A DNA stretch of 64,000 nt, taken from an uncultured bacterium. GTDB lineage: Bacteria > Oederibacteriota > PGYV01 > Palsa-1178. The notes below the pieces were generated by a model, which searched no databases, was not told the origin of the DNA, and saw only the letters and a list, made by a program, of their open reading frames with translations. The stretch spans positions 62,001-126,000 of the forward strand of contig CALAOR010000081.1 in assembly GCA_937889595.1 (NCBI GenBank). Direction: 5' to 3'. Below, in pieces: positions 15,387 to 25,162 of this stretch (position 1 is the stretch's first letter; each line of letters starts with the position of its first letter). The position numbers and the translations under genes are program-made.

Positions 15387-16861
15387 AACCAATGAAGCTT
15401 GCGCAATTGCTCGCGGTCGCGCCGGGATGGAAACTATTGCAGGGCGATATAGACTTAAAAGTCAAAGGCGTGGCTGAAACAGCATCCACGCTTAAAAAGG
15501 GTGAGATATTCATATGCGTCAAGGGCTACGCAAAAGACGGGCATGATTTTGCCAAAGAAGCCGTAAAAAGAGGGGCTGTGGCCCTTATAGTGGAAAGGCC
15601 CGTGGATGCGGGCGGAAAAACAACCGTTATCCGGGTGCCCGACTCAAAGGCTGCGATGTTTGCAATAACCGACCTGTTTTACGCGGATGCGAAAAAGAAG
15701 CTGAAGATAATCGGTGTTACCGGGACCAAAGGCAAGACCACGGTCACTTATCTCGTGGAGGCCATCTTAAAGGAAAAACATAAAAAAGACTGTGCTGTTC
15801 TCGGGACCATAGGGTTTAAGATAGGCAGGAAAATCTATAAAGCCGATAACACGACGCCGTCAAACATAACAATACACAGGCTTTTGGCCGAGGCCGCGGA
15901 TAAAGGCATAAAATACGCCATCATAGAGTCTTCCTCACACGCGCTTGACCAGGGAAGGCTGAAAAATATCAGTTTTGACGCTGCGGTCATGACAAATGTA
16001 ACGAGGGATCATTTTGATTACCACGGAAATTTCAGGAATTACCTGGCGGCAAAACTTATCATCGTGAAGGAGAACCTGAAAAAAGGCGGCCTGCTCGCGG
16101 TAAATGCGGACTCAAAAGGGGCAAAAGAATTCATAAAAGCGGGGCAATCAAAAAAAGCGGAAATAATCAGGTACGCGGTAAAAAACAAGGCCGAAATTTC
16201 ACTTTTGAAACACAAGCTTGACATAGACGGAATGAATTTTGAATTAATGGTGCAAAAGCGCGTAAGGGCTTTCTTTACCAGCATTCTGGTGGGCCAGCAT
16301 AATATATATAATATAATGGCGGCAATAGCCGCGACATCGCGCATGGTGGATATAAAAAGCGCGGTTATGGCGATTAAAAAATTTACCACGGTCAAAGGCA
16401 GGCTGGATAAAATATACAGCAATGAATTCAATGTGATCGTGGATTTCGCGCATACACCGGACTCTTTGGAACAGATACTCCGCACGCTTAACGAACTGAA
16501 AAAGGGCAGGATAATAACTGTTTTTGGGGCTGGCGGGGAAAGGGACCGCGGAAAAAGGCCCATGATGGGGGCCGCGGTGGAAAAATATGCCGACCTCATG
16601 ATAGTGACTTCCGACAATCCCAGGTCCGAGGACCCGGCTTCTATCATCACGGAAGTGATGGCCGGCGTAAAGAATAAAGATAAGGCGCTTATGGCAGTGG
16701 ACAGGGGCGAAGCCATAAGGATGGCGGTTAAAGCCGCAAAAAAAGATGACATCATACTTCTGGCGGGAAAAGGCCATGAAGAATACCAGATAATAGGCGA
16801 TACAAAGTTTGATTTTAACGACGCGAAAGAAGCGCTTAAAGCGATAAAGGAATTAAGATGA
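15383..16861 (+). CDS. murE: UDP-MurNAc-tripeptide synthetase MurE (meso-diaminopimelate type)
   Basis: The TTG start at 15383 gives a TTGA overlap with ftsI; ATG 15392 is an alternative. The three Mur ligase domains are recognisable. The ATP loop GTKGKTT lies near residues 113-120, with 'TTPSNITIHRLLAEA' and 'HALDQGRL' following. DNPR at about residues 411-414 is the motif that selects meso-diaminopimelate over lysine. It adds residue three of the peptide stem in the cytoplasm. Length 492 is normal. Confidence 0.96.
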   Translation: MKPMKLAQLLAVAPGWKLLQGDIDLKVKGVAETASTLKKGEIFICVKGYAKDGHDFAKEAVKRGAVALIVERPVDAGGKTTVIRVPDSKAAMFAITDLFYADAKKKLKIIGVTGTKGKTTVTYLVEAILKEKHKKDCAVLGTIGFKIGRKIYKADNTTPSNITIHRLLAEAADKGIKYAIIESSSHALDQGRLKNISFDAAVMTNVTRDHFDYHGNFRNYLAAKLIIVKENLKKGGLLAVNADSKGAKEFIKAGQSKKAEIIRYAVKNKAEISLLKHKLDIDGMNFELMVQKRVRAFFTSILVGQHNIYNIMAAIAATSRMVDIKSAVMAIKKFTTVKGRLDKIYSNEFNVIVDFAHTPDSLEQILRTLNELKKGRIITVFGAGGERDRGKRPMMGAAVEKYADLMIVTSDNPRSEDPASIITEVMAGVKNKDKALMAVDRGEAIRMAVKAAKKDDIILLAGKGHEEYQIIGDTKFDFNDAKEALKAIKELR

Positions 16862-18207
16862 AGCTTAAACTTAAAGAGCTGTTTACGCTGTTCAATAAAA
16901 AGTCAAATGCGGCGGACCTATCTATAACCGGAATAACCGCGGATTCAAGGTCCGTTAAAAAAGGGAATATTTTTTTCGCCCTTATAGCCGACAATGACGG
17001 CCATAAATATGCGGCAGACGCCATCAAGGCCGGGGCGATCGCCGCGGTGGTGCAAAAAGAAATACCGGGTGTTGATGATGAAAAACTGGTTAAAGTTACC
17101 GACACAAAAGATGCTCTTTTAAAGCTGGCGGCATACTATTTTAAAAAGTTTAAAAAGTTAAAGGTTGCGGCAGTCACCGGCAGCAACGGCAAGACCACGA
17201 CCAAGGAACTGTTAGCCGCCATTTTGCGCGCCAGATACAGGGTGCACAAGAGCGAAAAGAGCTTTAATAACTATCTCGGGCTGCCGCTTACTATTTTTGG
17301 CCTGGACAGCGGGCATGAAATACTCGTGCTGGAGATAGGCATGAACCACTCAGGTGAGATAAAAAAGCTTGTGTCTGCGGTCAAACTTGACGCGGCCGTA
17401 ATAACCAACATAGGCAGGGCGCACATAGGGAATTTTGACGGCAAAGAAGCCGGGATAGCCAAAGCAAAGGCCGAAATAATGGAAGGGGTTAAAAAAGGCG
17501 GCGCAATAATACTGAACAATGAGGACAGGTTTTATAAATTCCTGAGAAAAAAAGCCGCTGCCAAAAAGCTTAAGGCGCTGGCCTTCGGGACCGGCTGTAA
17601 AGCCGATACGAGGATCGAAAAATACGCGTTAACGGGGCGGGGTTCCGAGTTTAAGGTGCGGGGAATAAGCGGGAACATAAAAATGAAATTAAAAGGGCTT
17701 CATAACATATACAATGCCGCGGCCGCAATAACAGCGGCAAAGTTTTTCGGCATAAGCGGGGCAAATATAAAAAAGGCCCTTTCAAAGTTTGAAATGGAAG
17801 GTTTCATGAGGTTTGAAGAAGTAAAGCTGAAAAACGGGATAACGGTCATAAACGACTGTTACAACGCGAACCCGGATTCCTTCGCGGCTTCGATAGAAAC
17901 GCTTAAAAAAGCCGGGTACCGGGACCTGGTCGTGCTCATGGGCGAAATGCTGGAATTGGGACCGTTTGCGGCAGCTCTGCACGAGGAAGTGGGCGCGATG
18001 TTTGCCGGGCTTGATATAAAAAAGTTTTTCATATACGGAGGAAACTCCACCAATGTGGAGCGCGGATACAAAAAAACAGCGCAAACTTATGACGACAGGG
18101 AAAAGTTAAAGGCCGACCTGAGATCATTTGTCAAACCCGGGGATACGGTCTTTGTAAAAGGGTCCCGCGGGAATAAACTTGAGGAAATAATAAGCTCTTT
18201 GGGCTGA
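16858..18207 (+). CDS. murF: UDP-MurNAc-pentapeptide synthetase MurF
   Basis: The start overlaps the murE stop as ATGA. The 449-residue protein has the N-terminal MurF fold ('ITGITADSRSVKKGNIFFALIADNDGH'), the ATP loop GSNGKTTTKE at about residues 107-115, 'SFNNYLGLPLTIF', and the C-terminal ligase domain ('NDCYNANPDSFAASIETL', 'GEMLELG'). It adds D-Ala-D-Ala to UDP-MurNAc-tripeptide, using the product of the ddl gene in the same cluster. Confidence 0.97.
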   Translation: MKLKLKELFTLFNKKSNAADLSITGITADSRSVKKGNIFFALIADNDGHKYAADAIKAGAIAAVVQKEIPGVDDEKLVKVTDTKDALLKLAAYYFKKFKKLKVAAVTGSNGKTTTKELLAAILRARYRVHKSEKSFNNYLGLPLTIFGLDSGHEILVLEIGMNHSGEIKKLVSAVKLDAAVITNIGRAHIGNFDGKEAGIAKAKAEIMEGVKKGGAIILNNEDRFYKFLRKKAAAKKLKALAFGTGCKADTRIEKYALTGRGSEFKVRGISGNIKMKLKGLHNIYNAAAAITAAKFFGISGANIKKALSKFEMEGFMRFEEVKLKNGITVINDCYNANPDSFAASIETLKKAGYRDLVVLMGEMLELGPFAAALHEEVGAMFAGLDIKKFFIYGGNSTNVERGYKKTAQTYDDREKLKADLRSFVKPGDTVFVKGSRGNKLEEIISSLG

Positions 18208-18239
18208 AAGGTTAAAATTAAAAGTTAACGGAGGCATTA

Positions 18240-19325
18240 ATGTTCTACCATTTGGTTTATCCGCTTCATGTTTTGTATTCGTTCTTAAACGTATTCAGGT
18301 ATATAACAGTGAGGGCCGCTTTTGCGGCCATTACTGCTTTTGCAATAAGCCTGCTCATAGGCAAAGCAATGATAGCAATGCTCAGAAAAATGTCGGTGAC
18401 GCAGGTCATACGCGAAGACGGGCCGAAGGAACACTTGAAGAAAAAGGGCACGCCCACCATGGGCGGGCTCATTATGCTGGCCGCCTTTTTAGGCTCCATG
18501 TTGTTATGGGGCAGGTTCGACAACAATTATACATATATTGTCCTGTTTGCCGCAGTATGGTTTGCGCTGATAGGGTTCCTGGATGATTATCTTAAGCTTA
18601 AAGTTGGGACAAAGGGCCTCTCCGCTGGATGGAAGCTCCTCATGCAGTTCGCGGGCGCTTTCGCGGTTGTTGCCATGTACCTGACATTTACGGACAAGAC
18701 TTTTGCGTACACAACCTTTTTGAACATACCTTTCATTAAGAACCCGGTCGACATGCCTGTATGGCTGTACATTGTATTTACCATGCTCATAATAGCGGGA
18801 TGGTCAAATGCCGTAAATTTCACGGACGGCATGGACGGGCTCGCGTCGGGCCTGTCGCTTTTTGTTTTTGCCACGTTTGTTGTCATGTCGTACATGATAG
18901 GGAACATAAAAATGAGCGAATACCTGCTTATCATGCACGTGGCAAAAGCAGCCGAGGTCACTGTCATATGCGCGGCGTTCACCGGGGCCATACTCGGGTT
19001 CCTGTGGTTTAACACATACCCGGCAGAGGTGTTCATGGGGGACATAGGCGCGCTCATGCTCGGCGGAGTTATAGGCACCATAGCCGTGCTTATAAAACAG
19101 GAACTTCTGCTTCTGATCGTGGGGGTAATATTCGTGGCCGAGGTGGCGTCCGTGATCCTCCAGGTGTGTTCTTTCAAACTGACCGGCAAAAGGATATTTA
19201 AGATGGCGCCGCTGCACCACCATTTTCAGCTTAAAGGGACCTCCGAACCCAAGATTATAATCAGATTCTGGATCGCGGCTTTAATAGTGCTTTTATTTAC
19301 ATTAAGCACGCTCAAACTGAGGTGA
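18240..19325 (+). CDS. mraY: Phospho-N-acetylmuramoyl-pentapeptide transferase MraY
   Basis: The start follows GGAGG (18229-18233). This 361-residue polytopic membrane protein has the family motifs 'KKGTPTMGGLIML', 'GFLDDYLKL', 'NAVNFTDGMDGLASGLS' with its catalytic aspartates, and the 'APLHHHFQLKG' loop near the C-terminus. It transfers phospho-MurNAc-pentapeptide to undecaprenyl phosphate to make lipid I at the inner face of the membrane. It is separated from murF by 32 bases and from murD by three. Confidence 0.98.
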   Translation: MFYHLVYPLHVLYSFLNVFRYITVRAAFAAITAFAISLLIGKAMIAMLRKMSVTQVIREDGPKEHLKKKGTPTMGGLIMLAAFLGSMLLWGRFDNNYTYIVLFAAVWFALIGFLDDYLKLKVGTKGLSAGWKLLMQFAGAFAVVAMYLTFTDKTFAYTTFLNIPFIKNPVDMPVWLYIVFTMLIIAGWSNAVNFTDGMDGLASGLSLFVFATFVVMSYMIGNIKMSEYLLIMHVAKAAEVTVICAAFTGAILGFLWFNTYPAEVFMGDIGALMLGGVIGTIAVLIKQELLLLIVGVIFVAEVASVILQVCSFKLTGKRIFKMAPLHHHFQLKGTSEPKIIIRFWIAALIVLLFTLSTLKLR

Positions 19326-19328
19326 CAC

Positions 19329-20690
19329 ATGCTGGATATTGACGGAAAAACAATACTCATACTCGGGGCGGGAAAAAGCGGCATATCGGCCGCCAGGTTC
19401 CTTCTCACGCGCCGGGTAAAAAAGATAATTTTAAGCGATTCCAAGCCTGAGGCTAAATTCGACCAGGAAGCGCTTGACCTGAAAAAAAGCGGGGTAGTGC
19501 TTGAACCGGACGGGCATAAAGACGAGTCTTTTCTGGAGGCTGACATAATAATAGTAAGCCCGGGGGTGCCCATACAGCCCAAGTGGCGCGAGGTTGCCGC
19601 CAGAAATAACAAACTGCTGATGGGGGATGTGGAGTTTGCCAGCCAGTTTACCACCGCAAAGATCATAGCGATAACCGGGACCAACGGAAAGACAACGGTT
19701 ACAACGCTGATATACGAAATATTCAGGGCCCAGCTGGGGGATAAGGTCGAACTTGCCGGAAACATAGGCATACCTTTCTGCGATATGCTTATGGAAGGCA
19801 AAAAGCCGGAGTATGTGGTGCTGGAGCTTTCAAGCTTTCAGCTTGAGGCTATCAGGGATTTTAAGCCTTTAGTCTCAATAATCCTTAATGTAACCGACGA
19901 CCATCAGGACAGGTACCTGAATATGCAGGAATACGCCATGGCAAAAGCGAATATTTTCAGGAACCAGTCCCCAAGCGACCACCTGATATTGAATACAGAG
20001 GATAAGCTCACCAACATAATGAGCTCCATGGCCTCTCCGGCCAAGCATTATTTTTCAGCATACAGGGAACTGGAAAACGGGTATTACTTTAAGGACGGCA
20101 GTTTTATAAAAAGCATAAACGGCAGGAAAGAAGAACTTTTTAAAGCCGCGGATATAAAGCTTATAGGAAAGCATAATTATGAAAATGTCCTGTCCTGCGT
20201 GATAACCGCGGATATCGTGAAACTGGATATGGCAAAAGCGGTCGATACCATAAAAAATTTCACCGGGCTTCACCACAGGATAGAGTTTGTGGCGGAAGTG
20301 AAGGGCGTGAAATACTATGATGATTCAAAAGGCACAAACGTGGATGCCGTATTAAAGGCTGTTGATACGTTCAAGGAAGACATGGCGCTGATACTCGGAG
20401 GCAGGGAAAAAGGCACTGATTTTTCGCCGCTGTACGATACTCTTCCGACAAACGTAAAGCTTATAGTCGCCCTCGGCGAGAACAGGGAAAAGATCAAAGG
20501 CATATTTTCATCAAAGGTGGAGGTTTTGACGTCGGAAACCATGGAGGACGCGGTGGATAAGTGTTTCAAAGCGCAGGGAATAAAAGTGGTGCTGCTGTCC
20601 CCGGCCTGCGCGAGTTTTGACCTGTTCAAGAGCTACGCGCACAGGGGGGACGAGTTTAAAAAGTATGTGTTAAAGGCGGCGCAAAAATGA
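19329..20690 (+). CDS. murD: UDP-MurNAc-L-alanine:D-glutamate ligase MurD
   Basis: The 453-residue product has an N-terminal Rossmann-type domain ('ILILGAGKSGISAARFLLTR'), the ATP loop GTNGKTTVTT at about residues 117-126, 'LELSSFQLEAI', 'NVTDDHQDRY', and the C-terminal ligase domain with 'YYDDSKGTNVDAVLKAV' and 'LSPACASFDLFKSYAHRGDEFK'. It adds D-Glu to UDP-MurNAc-L-Ala. Its stop overlaps the ftsW start (ATGA). Confidence 0.97.
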   Translation: MLDIDGKTILILGAGKSGISAARFLLTRRVKKIILSDSKPEAKFDQEALDLKKSGVVLEPDGHKDESFLEADIIIVSPGVPIQPKWREVAARNNKLLMGDVEFASQFTTAKIIAITGTNGKTTVTTLIYEIFRAQLGDKVELAGNIGIPFCDMLMEGKKPEYVVLELSSFQLEAIRDFKPLVSIILNVTDDHQDRYLNMQEYAMAKANIFRNQSPSDHLILNTEDKLTNIMSSMASPAKHYFSAYRELENGYYFKDGSFIKSINGRKEELFKAADIKLIGKHNYENVLSCVITADIVKLDMAKAVDTIKNFTGLHHRIEFVAEVKGVKYYDDSKGTNVDAVLKAVDTFKEDMALILGGREKGTDFSPLYDTLPTNVKLIVALGENREKIKGIFSSKVEVLTSETMEDAVDKCFKAQGIKVVLLSPACASFDLFKSYAHRGDEFKKYVLKAAQK

Positions 20691-21781
20691 TGAAAACCGC
20701 TTCGGGAGAAAGGATGGACTACACTCTATTTATGGCCTGTATGGCCCTGACACTGTTCGGCTTGCTCATGGTATACTCGGCAAGCCCGGTATTGGCTTAC
20801 GAGGAACACGGTGACAGCGCGTATTATTTTAAAAAACAGGTTCTTTTCGCTATCATAGGGCTTGCCGCGGGGTTTTATTTCTTCAAAAGAAGCAGTGCGG
20901 ACCTCAAAAGGTTCATGATGCCCGGACTTATCCTGTCGATCGTCCTTTTATTCGCCGTACACATCCCCCACATAGGGCGCGGAAGCAGGTGGATCAATCT
21001 CGGTCCCCTTTCTTTCCAGCCGTTTGAACTGGTAAAGATATTTTATGTCATATATCTTTCGGATATCTTTTCGAACGATTCTTATCCATTTTCCAGGAAA
21101 CTTGCCAGGTCGGCCGGCGTGACCGCGGCGATCGCGCTCGGTCTCGTGCTTCAAAAAGATCTGGGCGCCACAGTAATCATAATGATGATATACATGGCCA
21201 TGCTGCTGATCGCGGGAGTAAATATATGGATATTCGCGGGCTTGATCGCGGCTGCGGCTATGGCCGTAGTGGTACTGATAAAGATCGAACCCTACAGGAT
21301 AAAAAGGATCATGGTGTTTTTAAACCCGTGGAGCGATTATTACGGGGCGGGCTGGCAGACCATACAGTCCCTGATAGCGGTGGGTTCAGGCGGGATATTC
21401 GGAGTGGGTTTCTCGAACAGCCAGCAGAAATATTTATATCTTCCGGCGCCGCATACGGATTACATATTCTCCATAATAGGGGAAGAGTGGGGCCTGATCG
21501 GCTCCACAGTTGTGCTGGCGGGATTTTTCATGGTCCTGTCCCGCGGCGTATTTATCGCCATAAACGTACAGGATAAATTCAACAAATTCATGGCAGTGGG
21601 CCTGACCCTTGTCATAATCACGCAGGTGTGCATAAATGTGGGCGTCGCGACCGGGGTCATGCCGTCAAAGGGCACGACGCTGCCTTTTTTGAGCTACGGA
21701 GGCTCATCGCTGTTGGTTGCGTGCGTGGCCATGGGAATGCTTTTGTCAATTTCAAAGTCGGCATACGGGAAAGCCAAATGA
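20687..21781 (+). CDS. ftsW: Septal peptidoglycan polymerase FtsW (SEDS family)
   Basis: The ATG overlaps the murD stop. The 364-residue SEDS protein has about ten membrane segments. It has the typical 'TLFGLLMVYSASPVLA' first helix, 'IGRGSRWINLGPLSFQPFELVKI', 'QKDLGATVIIMMIYMAMLLIAG', 'IIGEEWGLIGS' and the final 'PFLSYGGSSLLVACVAMGMLLSISK'. It polymerises lipid II at the septum with FtsI. Its position between murD and murG is the conserved one. Confidence 0.97.
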   Translation: MMKTASGERMDYTLFMACMALTLFGLLMVYSASPVLAYEEHGDSAYYFKKQVLFAIIGLAAGFYFFKRSSADLKRFMMPGLILSIVLLFAVHIPHIGRGSRWINLGPLSFQPFELVKIFYVIYLSDIFSNDSYPFSRKLARSAGVTAAIALGLVLQKDLGATVIIMMIYMAMLLIAGVNIWIFAGLIAAAAMAVVVLIKIEPYRIKRIMVFLNPWSDYYGAGWQTIQSLIAVGSGGIFGVGFSNSQQKYLYLPAPHTDYIFSIIGEEWGLIGSTVVLAGFFMVLSRGVFIAINVQDKFNKFMAVGLTLVIITQVCINVGVATGVMPSKGTTLPFLSYGGSSLLVACVAMGMLLSISKSAYGKAK

Positions 21782-22860
21782 GGGTCTTATTTGCATGCGG
21801 CGGCACCGGAGGGCACATATACCCGGCTATTGCCATGGCTGAAGAACTGTTAAGGCGGGATAAAAAAGCTCCGGTGCTTTTTACAGGCGGAATAAAAGGC
21901 ATGGAAAAGGAAATAATAACAAAAAGAGGCTTTGATTTTGCGGGTGTTAACGCCAGGCCATTTATAAGGAAATTTACGTTCAGGAACGTAATAAATTTTT
22001 TTTGGGTGATCAGGTCGTTCTTTGAAGCAGCCGTAATAATAAAGGATTTTAACCCGGACACTGTGATAGGCACAGGCGGGTTTGCTTCGTACCCGGCGGT
22101 TTTTATGGCGTCTTTGGCAGGCAGGAAGACGCTGATACATGAGCCGAATGTCGTGCCGGGCGCCGCGAACAAAATGCTGTCTTATTTTGTGACGCGCATA
22201 ACGGCCGGTTTTGAAGAAACAGTGAAATATTTTCCGGCAGGCAAGACAACAGTTACAGGCAATCCAATAAGGGAAAGCCTGCTTAAGAACAGGAAAAAGG
22301 AAGGCTTAAAAAAATTCGGCCTGAGATCCGGCAAAAAAACAGTGCTCATAATGCCGGGTTCCAGGGCGGCGCAAAGCATAAACAGGATATTTATGGATGT
22401 GCTGCCGCGCGCGGCAAAAGAGATCAAAGGGACCCAGTTCATATGGATGACGGGAAACGATGATTATGAGGCTGCTGTGAAAAAAACGGCTGAAAACAGC
22501 AAGGTAAAGTGCAGCGTGGTCAGGTTCATAGACGATGCGGGGCTGGCTTACTGCGTGGCTGACGCAGGGGTGCTAAGGGCAGGGGCGGGAACGCTGACAG
22601 AACTGGAGGCAGTTGGTCTGCCTTCGCTGCTTGTTCCTTACCCGCACGCGACAGGCAACCACCAGGAAAAGAACGCGGAGGCGTTTAAAGATTCCGGCGC
22701 GGCCATAGTCATAAAAGACAGCGATCTTAACGCCGATGTATTCATAGGATCGGTTAATAAGCTTTTGGAAAGCAAAACAAACGAAGTGATGAAAAAAAAA
22801 CTGAAAAAGATGTACCGCGGACACAGCGCGGAGAAAATAATAGAAATAGCCTTAGGTTAA
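21778..22860 (+). CDS. murG: Lipid II synthase MurG (N-acetylglucosaminyltransferase)
   Basis: The start at 21778 (ATGA overlap with ftsW) gives MRVLFACGGTGGHIYPAIAM, the canonical N-terminal loop. The frame extends 50 codons further into ftsW, but that part is not the gene. The 360-residue GT-B protein also has 'IGTGGFASYP', 'LIHEPNVVPGAANK', 'GNPIRESL', 'MPGSRAAQSINR' and the UDP-GlcNAc-binding 'RAGAGTLTELEAVGLPSLLVP'. It converts lipid I to lipid II at the inner membrane. Confidence 0.97.
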   Translation: MRVLFACGGTGGHIYPAIAMAEELLRRDKKAPVLFTGGIKGMEKEIITKRGFDFAGVNARPFIRKFTFRNVINFFWVIRSFFEAAVIIKDFNPDTVIGTGGFASYPAVFMASLAGRKTLIHEPNVVPGAANKMLSYFVTRITAGFEETVKYFPAGKTTVTGNPIRESLLKNRKKEGLKKFGLRSGKKTVLIMPGSRAAQSINRIFMDVLPRAAKEIKGTQFIWMTGNDDYEAAVKKTAENSKVKCSVVRFIDDAGLAYCVADAGVLRAGAGTLTELEAVGLPSLLVPYPHATGNHQEKNAEAFKDSGAAIVIKDSDLNADVFIGSVNKLLESKTNEVMKKKLKKMYRGHSAEKIIEIALG

Positions 22861-22881
22861 AATATATTTAGGAGATGAAAC

Positions 22882-24246
22882 ATGTTAAAAGAGGTAAAGA
22901 ACCTTCATTTCATAGGCATAGGCGGTTCAGGCATGAACGGCCTTGCGGAGATATTTATAAACCTGGGGTACAAAGTGACCGGCTCCGACATGAAGGAGTC
23001 TGAAAATACCATGCGAATCAGGAACATAGGCGGAAAAGTATTCATAGGGCATGACGCAAAGAACGTAAAAGACGCGGACATAGCCATATATTCAAATGCC
23101 GTGCCTGAAACAAACCCGGAGATAGTAAGAGCCAGAAATATGAAAATACCCGTGATACCAAGGGCGGTCATGCTCGACGAAGTATTAAGGTTAAAGTACG
23201 GCATAGCCATAGCCGGTTCGCACGGAAAAACAACGACCACATCCATGCTGGCCACCATGTTTATGGAAGCCAAACTTGACCCGACCTATATTGTGGGCGG
23301 AGTGGTGAAAACGGGCGGGGTGCACGCCAGGGCAGGCAAGGGAAGGTATGTCATAGTCGAAGCCTGCGAAGCGTTCGGTTCATTTTTGCACTTAAACCCG
23401 GTCATAGTAGGCGTGACAAACATTGACAATGACCATATGGATTATTACAAGAAAATGGATGCCCTTAAAGAGGCATTTGTGAACTTCATAAATAAAGTTC
23501 CTTTTTACGGGGTTGCATACTTAAACGGCGATGATGAAAATATAAAGTCGATCAGGGATGAGATATTCGTAAGGAAAGTGTATTTTGGATTTGACAGGTC
23601 AAACGACATATACGCTTACAACGTGCATTTTAAGGGGTTCAAGCAGCGCTTTTCCGTCATCTACCGGGGCAAAAAGCTGGGTGTTTTTGAGCTTAATATA
23701 CCGGGAAGGCATAACGTGCAGAACTCGCTCATGGCCATAGCGATAGCGTTCGATACGGGCATAAAAACAGCCGTGATAAAAAAGGGCCTGCAGAGGTTCC
23801 ATAACGTAAAGAGGCGGTTTAACATATTCAAGATGAAGAATTTCATCCTCATAGATGATTATGCGCATCATCCGGTGGAGGTCATGAAAGTCCTGGAAAC
23901 CGGAAAAGAAATGGCAAAGGGAAGGGTAATAGCCGTTTTTCAGCCGCATCTTTTCTCAAGGACACAGCAGCTGTTCAGGGAGTTTGCAAAATCTTTGAGT
24001 ATAGCCGATATGGCCATACTGGATAAAATATACCCGGCGAGGGAAGCGCCCATCGCGGGCGTGACATCGGCCATGATAACCGACGCTATGAAGGAAACAG
24101 GCAGCAAGCAGGCTTTTTATGAGACAGAGTGGGGGGCCATATCGGAGCGCCTGCGCAGGACGGTTAAAAAAGGCGACATGGTATTTTTAATGGGCGCGGG
24201 CAACATAAATGAATTAAGAAATGAGATTGAAAAGTGGGCAAAGTAG
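22882..24246 (+). CDS. murC: UDP-N-acetylmuramate:L-alanine ligase MurC
   Basis: AGGAG (22870-22874) precedes the start. The 454-residue product shows 'LHFIGIGGSGMNGLAEIFINLGYKVTGSD', the ATP loop GSHGKTTTTS at about residues 112-121, 'EACEAFGSFLHLNP', 'NIDNDHMDYY', 'DDYAHHPVEVMKVL' and 'FQPHLFSRTQQLF'. It performs the first peptide-stem step in the cytoplasm. Its end overlaps murB by 13 bases. Confidence 0.97.
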   Translation: MLKEVKNLHFIGIGGSGMNGLAEIFINLGYKVTGSDMKESENTMRIRNIGGKVFIGHDAKNVKDADIAIYSNAVPETNPEIVRARNMKIPVIPRAVMLDEVLRLKYGIAIAGSHGKTTTTSMLATMFMEAKLDPTYIVGGVVKTGGVHARAGKGRYVIVEACEAFGSFLHLNPVIVGVTNIDNDHMDYYKKMDALKEAFVNFINKVPFYGVAYLNGDDENIKSIRDEIFVRKVYFGFDRSNDIYAYNVHFKGFKQRFSVIYRGKKLGVFELNIPGRHNVQNSLMAIAIAFDTGIKTAVIKKGLQRFHNVKRRFNIFKMKNFILIDDYAHHPVEVMKVLETGKEMAKGRVIAVFQPHLFSRTQQLFREFAKSLSIADMAILDKIYPAREAPIAGVTSAMITDAMKETGSKQAFYETEWGAISERLRRTVKKGDMVFLMGAGNINELRNEIEKWAK

Positions 24247-25142
24247 GCGGTTTTTACGGAAAATTAAGAGAGGCCGGGATAGAATTTTACAATAATTTTA
24301 TCATAAAGGATAAGACGAGTTTTAAGATAGGCGGCAGTGTTGAATGCTATTTGACAGTTAAAAATACTGGGGAACTGACGATCGCGGTTAAAAGCGCCCG
24401 CAAATGGAAGAAAGAGCTCTTTATTATGGGAAATCTTTCAAATGTCCTGGTTACGGACAGGAAAATAAGGAAAGTATTTGTGGAGCTTAAAGGCGGATTT
24501 GAGGAAATAAAAGCCAAAGGCAAAACAAGCGTGTACGCCGGCGCGGGAATAAAAATCAGCGTCATGCTCGGCTGGCTCATGAAGCATGGCTTGGGCTCCC
24601 TGGAATTTTTAGCCGGCATACCCGGCAAGCTCGGCGGGGCGGTTTACATGAACGCCGGGGCATATGGCAAAGGCATAGGTTCATACATAAGCAGGGTTTA
24701 CTTTACGGATAAAAAGGGAAACTGCGGAATAATAGAGAACGGCAGGGAGGCATTTTCCTACAGACATTCGATATTCCAGGACAACGGATTCATAATCACG
24801 GGAGTTGAACTGAAACTTAAGAAAAGGCCCGTGGAAGATATCAGGAAAGAAATGGCATCATTAATAAAGATAAGGCATTCAAAGCACCCGTGGAACGCAT
24901 ACTGTGCGGGGAGCTTTTTTAAGAACGACAGGAACTACACGGCCGGAAAACTGATAGAAGAAGCGGGATTAAAGGGATTAACGTGCGGAAAAGCGGAAGT
25001 ATCAAGGATGCACGCAAACTTCCTGATAAATAAAGGCGGCGCAAAGTTTAAGGACGTGGTTAAGCTTGCAAACCTGGTAAAGAAGGCTGTTTACAGGAAA
25101 TTCGGTATACAACTGGAAGAGGAAGTAAAGTACGTTAATTGA
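24234..25142 (+). CDS. murB: UDP-N-acetylenolpyruvoylglucosamine reductase MurB
   Basis: A GTG start at 24234 overlaps the end of murC. The 302-residue flavoprotein has 'DKTSFKIGGSVECYLTVKN' (FAD domain), 'LGSLEFLAGIPGKLGGAVYMNAGAYGKGI', 'FSYRHSIFQ' and 'CAGSFFKN' with the catalytic serine, then 'AGKLIEEAGLKG' and 'HANFLINKG'. It makes UDP-MurNAc with NADPH. The GTG is inferred; no strong ribosome site was seen, consistent with translational coupling. Confidence 0.95.
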   Translation: MGKVGGFYGKLREAGIEFYNNFIIKDKTSFKIGGSVECYLTVKNTGELTIAVKSARKWKKELFIMGNLSNVLVTDRKIRKVFVELKGGFEEIKAKGKTSVYAGAGIKISVMLGWLMKHGLGSLEFLAGIPGKLGGAVYMNAGAYGKGIGSYISRVYFTDKKGNCGIIENGREAFSYRHSIFQDNGFIITGVELKLKKRPVEDIRKEMASLIKIRHSKHPWNAYCAGSFFKNDRNYTAGKLIEEAGLKGLTCGKAEVSRMHANFLINKGGAKFKDVVKLANLVKKAVYRKFGIQLEEEVKYVN

Positions 25143-25162
25143 AAAAAAAGGAGCCTTAAACA

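Noticed and set aside
21628-21777. N-terminal extension of MurG
   Set aside because: It lies in the ftsW coding region; the canonical MurG start MRVLFACGGTGG is at 21778.
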